Source of the DNA: Leptodactylus fallax
Lineage: Eukaryota; Chordata; Amphibia; Anura; Leptodactylidae
Reading direction: 5' to 3'
Length of the DNA: 64,000 nt
Assembly: GCA_947044405.1 (NCBI GenBank)
Contig: CAMRHE010000501.1
Span: 240,001-304,000 of the forward strand
Shown: in pieces, positions 59,736 to 64,000 of the stretch
How the letters are laid out: each line of letters opens with the position of its first letter
Position numbering within the stretch: the first letter of the stretch is position 1
Position numbers and translations under genes: made by a program
Notes under the pieces: generated by a model
What the model was told of the DNA's origin: nothing
Seen by the model: the letters and a program-made list of their open reading frames with translations, nothing else
The model's database searches: none

Positions 59736-59790
59736 CTCCACCCCGGACTCCCTTTGTCTCCAGGACTCTACACAAGGACTCCCTGGACAT
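59736..59790 (+). other. Candidate non-coding exon end with strong donor
   Basis: The segment CACCCCGGACTCCCTTTGTC to CCCTGGACAT is followed by GTGAGTACAG, a near-perfect splice donor at 59791. There is no open frame of note, so at best it is the end of a 5' UTR exon. In mammals the + strand neighbour downstream of GNAT1 is SLC38A3, which makes its 5' end a possible identity, but no SLC38A3 coding sequence is in the window. Speculative. Confidence 0.18.
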
Positions 59791-59852
59791 GTGAGTACAG
59801 CACAGAGTGTGAGCAGCAGATGTGGGAGAGGGGAGAACAGCTGAGAGTAGAG

Positions 59853-61513
59853 CATATGGTCAGCCCAGGCTGATAGACTACTGACCGTAGGACGGGGCTG
59901 TGCAGAGTATACGGTCAGCCCAGGCTGATAGACTACTGACCGTAGGACGGGGCTGTGCAGAGTATATGGTCAGCCCAGGCTGATAGACTACTGACCGTAG
60001 GACGGGGCTGTGCAGAGTATACGGTCAGCCCAGGCTGATAGACTACTGACCGTAGGACGGGGCTGTGCAGAGTATACGGTCAGCCCAGGCTGATAGACTA
60101 CTGACCGTAGGACGGGGCTGTGCAGAGTATACGGTCAGCCCAGGCTGATAGACTACTGACCGTAGGACGGGGCTGTGCAGAGTATACGGTCAGCCCAGGC
60201 TGATAGACTACTGACCGTAGGACGGGGCTGTGCAGAGTATACGGTCAGCCCAGGCTGATATACTACTGACCGTAGGACGGGGCTGTGCAGAGTATACGGT
60301 CAGCCCAGGCTGATAGACTACTGACCGTAGGACGGGGCTGTGCAGAGTATACGGTCAGCCCAGGCTGATAGACTGCTGACCGTAGGACGGGGCTGTGCAG
60401 AGTATATGGTCAGCCCAGGCTGATATACTACTGACCGTAGGACGGGGCTGTGCAGAGTACACGGTCAGCCCAGGCTGATATACTACTGACCGTAGGACGG
60501 GGCTGTGCAGAGTACACGGTCAGCCCAGGCTGATAGACTACTGACCGTAGGACGGGGCTGTGCAGAGTATACGGTCAGCCCAGGCTGATAGACTACTGAC
60601 CGTAGGACGGGGCTGTGCAGAGTATACGGTCAGCCCAGGCTGATAGACTACTGACCGTAGGACGGGGCTGTGCAGAGTACACGGTCAGCCCAGGCTGATA
60701 GACTACTGACCGTAGGACGGGGCTGTGCAGAGTATATGGTCAGCCCAGGCTGATAGACTACTGACCGTAGGACGGGGCTGTGCAGAGTACACGGTCAGCC
60801 CAGGCTGATAGACTACTGACCGTAGGACGGGGCTGTGCAGAGTATACGGTCAGCCCAGGCTGATAGACTACTGACCGTAGGACGGGGCTGTGCAGAGTAT
60901 ATGGTCAGCCCAGGCTGATAGACTGCTGACCGTAGGACGGGGCTGTGCAGAGTATATGGTCAGCCCAGGCTGATATACTACTGACCGTAGGACGGGGCTG
61001 TGCAGAGTACACGGTCAGCCCAGGCTGATATACTACTGACCGTAGGACGGGGCTGTGCAGAGTACACGGTCAGCCCAGGCTGATATACTACTGACCGTAG
61101 GACGGGGCTGTGCAGAGTATACGGTCAGCCCAGGCTGATATACTACTGACCGTAGGACGGGGCTGTGCAGAGTATATGGTCAGCCCAGGCTGATAGACTA
61201 CTGACCGTAGGACGGGGCTGTGCAGAGTACACGGTCCGCCCAGGCTGATAGACTACTGACCGTAGGACGGGGCTGTGCAGAGTATACGGTCAGCCCAGGC
61301 TGATAGACTACTGACCGTAGGACGGGGCTGTGCAGAGTATACGGTCCGCCCAGGCTGATAGACTACTGACCGTAGGACGGGGCTGTGCAGAGTACACGGT
61401 CAGCCCAGGCTGATATACTACTGACCGTAGGACGGGGCTGTGCAGAGTACACGGTCAGCCCAGGCTGATATACTACTGACCGTAGGACGGGGCTGTGCAG
61501 AGTATACGGTCAG
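59853..61513. repeat. 55-bp satellite with a hairpin in each unit, about 30 copies
   Basis: Unit: GTATACGGTCAGCCCAGGCT then GATAGACTACTGACCGTAGG and ACGGGGCTGTGCAGA. Each unit has the inverted pair TACGGTCAG and CTGACCGTA separated by 17 bases. Variable sites are TATACGG/TACACGG/TATATGG, GATAGAC/GATATAC and GTCAGCC/GTCCGCC. Where the first arm has TATGGTCAG the pairing drops by one base pair (or becomes a wobble pair in RNA). Otherwise the units are nearly identical. Confidence 0.96.
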
Positions 61514-62070
61514 ACTGACGCTGCTGAGGTTGTGACGGACGTTTCTTTTGCCTGCAGTGTGCTCTGTGCCGTTTATGATGACTTGGTTGTCAGGGTGTCA
61601 GCTTCAGGGGACAGTGGGCAACCAGACCCAGATTTCTATGTGCAACATCCAGGTCCGTAAGCCCCAGAGCCCTGCACACACACGGGGTAGACCTGAGGGG
61701 GCAGGAGGGCTGTCTATAGACTGGAGCTCTGTATGGGTATAAGGCCGTGTTCACACACTTTTGAGTGAAAGCCTGAAGTGGATCCAGAAGTGAGGATCAG
61801 CATCGGCCGCTGCAGGTCACACCGAATAAACTGCAGTGTCTGAATCTGGCCTTACACCCATACAGAGGCCTGGCCTTTAGTAAACCCTCGCACCCCGAAG
61901 GCCTAGTTATGGGGACCCCCTGCCCTGGTATATGTGCGGGGGCCCCTCAGTCTCTTTTAAGGAGATTATAAAATATTAGTAACGGAGATTGTAATTTACA
62001 GAATCTGAGAGTAGCCACAAAAAGGGAAAATGCTTTGATGTCTGCACTTCATCTAGATGCCCCATGCGTC
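61514..62070 (+). other. Unique spacer with a possible exon start at 61558
   Basis: TTTCTTTTGCCTGCAG ends at 61557, a good acceptor, and is followed by TGTGCTCTGTGCCGTTTATG. The frame from about 61575 begins MMTWLSGCQLQ and stays open to 61742, but it is short and matches nothing I recognise; no strong donor closes it (AG/GTCCGT is weak). The region 61740-61860 (AAGGCCGTGTTCACACAC and onward) looks like interspersed repeat. If real, the exon would pair with the donor at 59790. Unproven. Confidence 0.2.
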
Positions 62071-64000
62071 ATGGATGATGGGGGGTGGAATGATGGGGGG
62101 GTGGATAGCGGATGATGGGGGGTGGAATGATGGGGGGTGGATAGCGGATGATGGGGGGTGGATAGCGGATGATGGGGGTGGCTAGCGGATGATGGGGGGG
62201 TGGATTGATGGGGGGTGGATAGCGGATGATGGGGGGTGGATAGCGGATGATGGGGGGGTGGATAGCGGATGGGGGGGGGGGGGGTGGATTGATGGGGGGT
62301 GGATAGCGGATGATGGGGGGTGGATAGCGGATGATGGGGGGTGGATAGCGGATGATGGGAGGTGGAATGATGGGGGGGTGGATAGCGGATGATGGGGGGT
62401 GGATAGCGGATGATGGGGGGGTGGATAGCGGATGATGAGGGGGGGTGGATTGATGGGGGGTGGATAGCGGATGATGGGAGGTGGATTGATGGGGGGTGGA
62501 TAGCGGATGATGGGGGGGTGGATAGCGGATGATGGGGGGGGTGGATTGATGGGGGGTGAATAGCGGATGATGGGGGGGTGGATAGCGGATGATGGGAGGT
62601 GGATAGCGGATGATGGGGGGGTGGATTGATGGGGGGTGAATAGCGGATGATGGGGGGGTGGATTGATGGGGGGTGGATAGCGGATGATGGGGGGGTGGAT
62701 TGATGGGGGGTGAATAGCGGATGATGGGGGGGGGTGGATTGATGGGAGGTGGATAGCGGATGATGGGGGGTGGATAGCGGATGATGGGGGGGGTGGATAG
62801 CGGATGATGGGGGGTGGATAGCGGATGATGGGGGGTGGATAGCGGATGATGGGGGGGTGGATAGCGGATGATGGGGGGTGGATAGCGGATGATGGGGGGG
62901 GTGGATAGCGGATAATGGGGGGGTGGATAGCGGATGATGGGGGGGTGGATAGCGGATGATGAGGGGGTGGATAGCGGATGATGGGGGGGTGGATAGTGGA
63001 TGATGGGGGGGTGGATAGCGGATGATGGGGGGGTGGATAGTGGATGATGGGGGGGTGGATTGATGGGGGGTGGATAGTGGATGATGGGGGGGTGGATAGC
63101 GGATGATGGGGGGTGGATAGCGGATGATGGGGGGGTGGATAGCGGATGATGGGGGGGGTGGATTGATGGGGGGTGAATAGCGGATGATGGGGGGGTGGAT
63201 TGATGGGGGGTGGATAGCGGATGATGGGGGGTGGATAGCGGATGATGGGGGGGGTGGATTGATGGGGGGTGGATAGCGGATGATGGGGGGTGGATAGCGG
63301 ATGATGGGGGGTGGATTGATGGGGGGTGGATAGCGGATGATGGGGGGGGGTGGATTGATGGGGGGTGGATAGCGGATGATGGGGGGTGGATAGCGGATGA
63401 TGGGGGGGTGGATAGCGGATGATGGGGGGGGGGGTGGATTGATGGGGGGGTGGATAGCGGATGATGGGGGGTGGATAGCGGATGATGGGAGGTGGAATGA
63501 TGGGGGGGTGGATAGCGGATGATGGGAGGTGGAATGATGGGGGGGTGGATAGCGGATGATGGGGGGTGGATAGCGGATGATGGGGGGGTGGATAGCGGAT
63601 GATGAGGGGGGGTGGATTGATGGGGGGTGGATAGCGGATGATGGGAGGTGGATTGATGGGGGGTGGATAGCGGATGATGGGGGGGTGGATAGCGGATGAT
63701 GGGGTGGATTGATGGGGGGTGAATAGCGGATGATGGGAGGTGGATAGCGGATGATGGGGGGGTGGATTGATGGGGGGTGAATAGCGGATGATGGGAGGTG
63801 GATAGCGGATGATGGGGGGGTGGATTGATGGGGGGTGAATAGCGGATGATGGGAGGTGGATAGCGGATGATGGGGGGGTGGATTGATGGGGGGTGAATAG
63901 CGGATGATGGGGGGGTGGATTGATGGGGGGTGGATAGCGGATGATGGGGGGGTGGATTGATGGGGGGTGAATAGTGGATGATGGGGGGGGTGGATTGATG
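62071..64000. repeat. G-rich satellite of about 22 bp, truncated by window edge
   Basis: Two unit types alternate: GATGATGGGGGGTGGATAGC and GTGGATTGATGGGGGG. G-runs are mostly 5-8 bases, one reaching about 14 near 62271-62284. The + strand has almost no C apart from the one in AGCGG, an extreme strand asymmetry. The array continues past the right edge. Variation in G-run length is frequent and partly may be sequencing error. Confidence 0.95.

Noticed and set aside
61548..61742. A 64-codon frame starting MPAVCSVPFMM as the SLC38A3 N-terminus
   Set aside because: It does not resemble that protein's N-terminus, the first ATG overlaps the splice acceptor region, and no good donor follows. It was kept only as a weak exon-start candidate.

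Overview
The window is vertebrate nuclear DNA, most likely from a frog. It holds one recognisable protein-coding gene, rod transducin alpha (gnat1), on the + strand. Exons 2-8 were read directly with consensus splice sites, and a non-coding last exon ends at a poly(A) signal. Exon lengths of 43, 142, 158, 129, 130, 154 and 191 nt sum to exactly residues 36-350 of the 350-residue protein, so only exon 1 (106 coding nt) lies upstream of the window. The amphibian guess rests on the transducin sequence (for example [13 protein letters not shown] and FTEKIKK) and on interspersed repeats familiar from frog genomes: TTAA-(A)GGGGTTGTCC elements, Tc1-like DNA and hAT-like elements.

Layout: 1-653 is a 29-bp minisatellite. 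gnat1 runs from 1521 to about 11265; intron 2 (5.1 kb) carries nested DNA-transposon debris and a 34-bp array, and intron 8 carries a broken Tc1-like transposase and a foldback element. From 11.37 kb to the right edge the window is mostly tandem arrays with different units: 50 bp (11.4-12.3 kb), 30 bp split by a transposon (12.6-14.3), about 60 bp (14.7-17.5), 66 bp (17.9-20.7 and 25.7-30.3), 73 bp (30.7-31.2), 29/33 bp (31.4-38.4), 38/39 bp (41.0-45.2), 33 bp (46.5-48.3), 45 bp (49.0-58.8), 34 bp (59.0-59.7), 55 bp with an internal hairpin (59.9-61.5) and a G-rich unit of about 22 bp running off the edge (62.1-64.0). By rough addition about two thirds of the window is tandem repeat.

The clearest structural story is a three-level insertion nest. 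The 66-bp satellite is split by a 4984-bp hAT-type element (20719-25702) with a perfect 8-bp target duplication. Inside it lies a retroposon-like repeat, which is itself split by a 638-bp hAT element (24301-24938) with its own perfect 8-bp duplication.

Many long open reading frames (up to 855 codons, on both strands) lie in the arrays. They exist because the units contain no stop codon; I do not call them proteins. I found no tRNA, rRNA, CRISPR, operon or other prokaryote-type system and no convincing new biochemical system. The unusual content is the density, variety and higher-order structure of the satellites beside a conserved photoreceptor gene. A weak case exists for 5' non-coding exons of a downstream gene at 59.8 and 61.6 kb.
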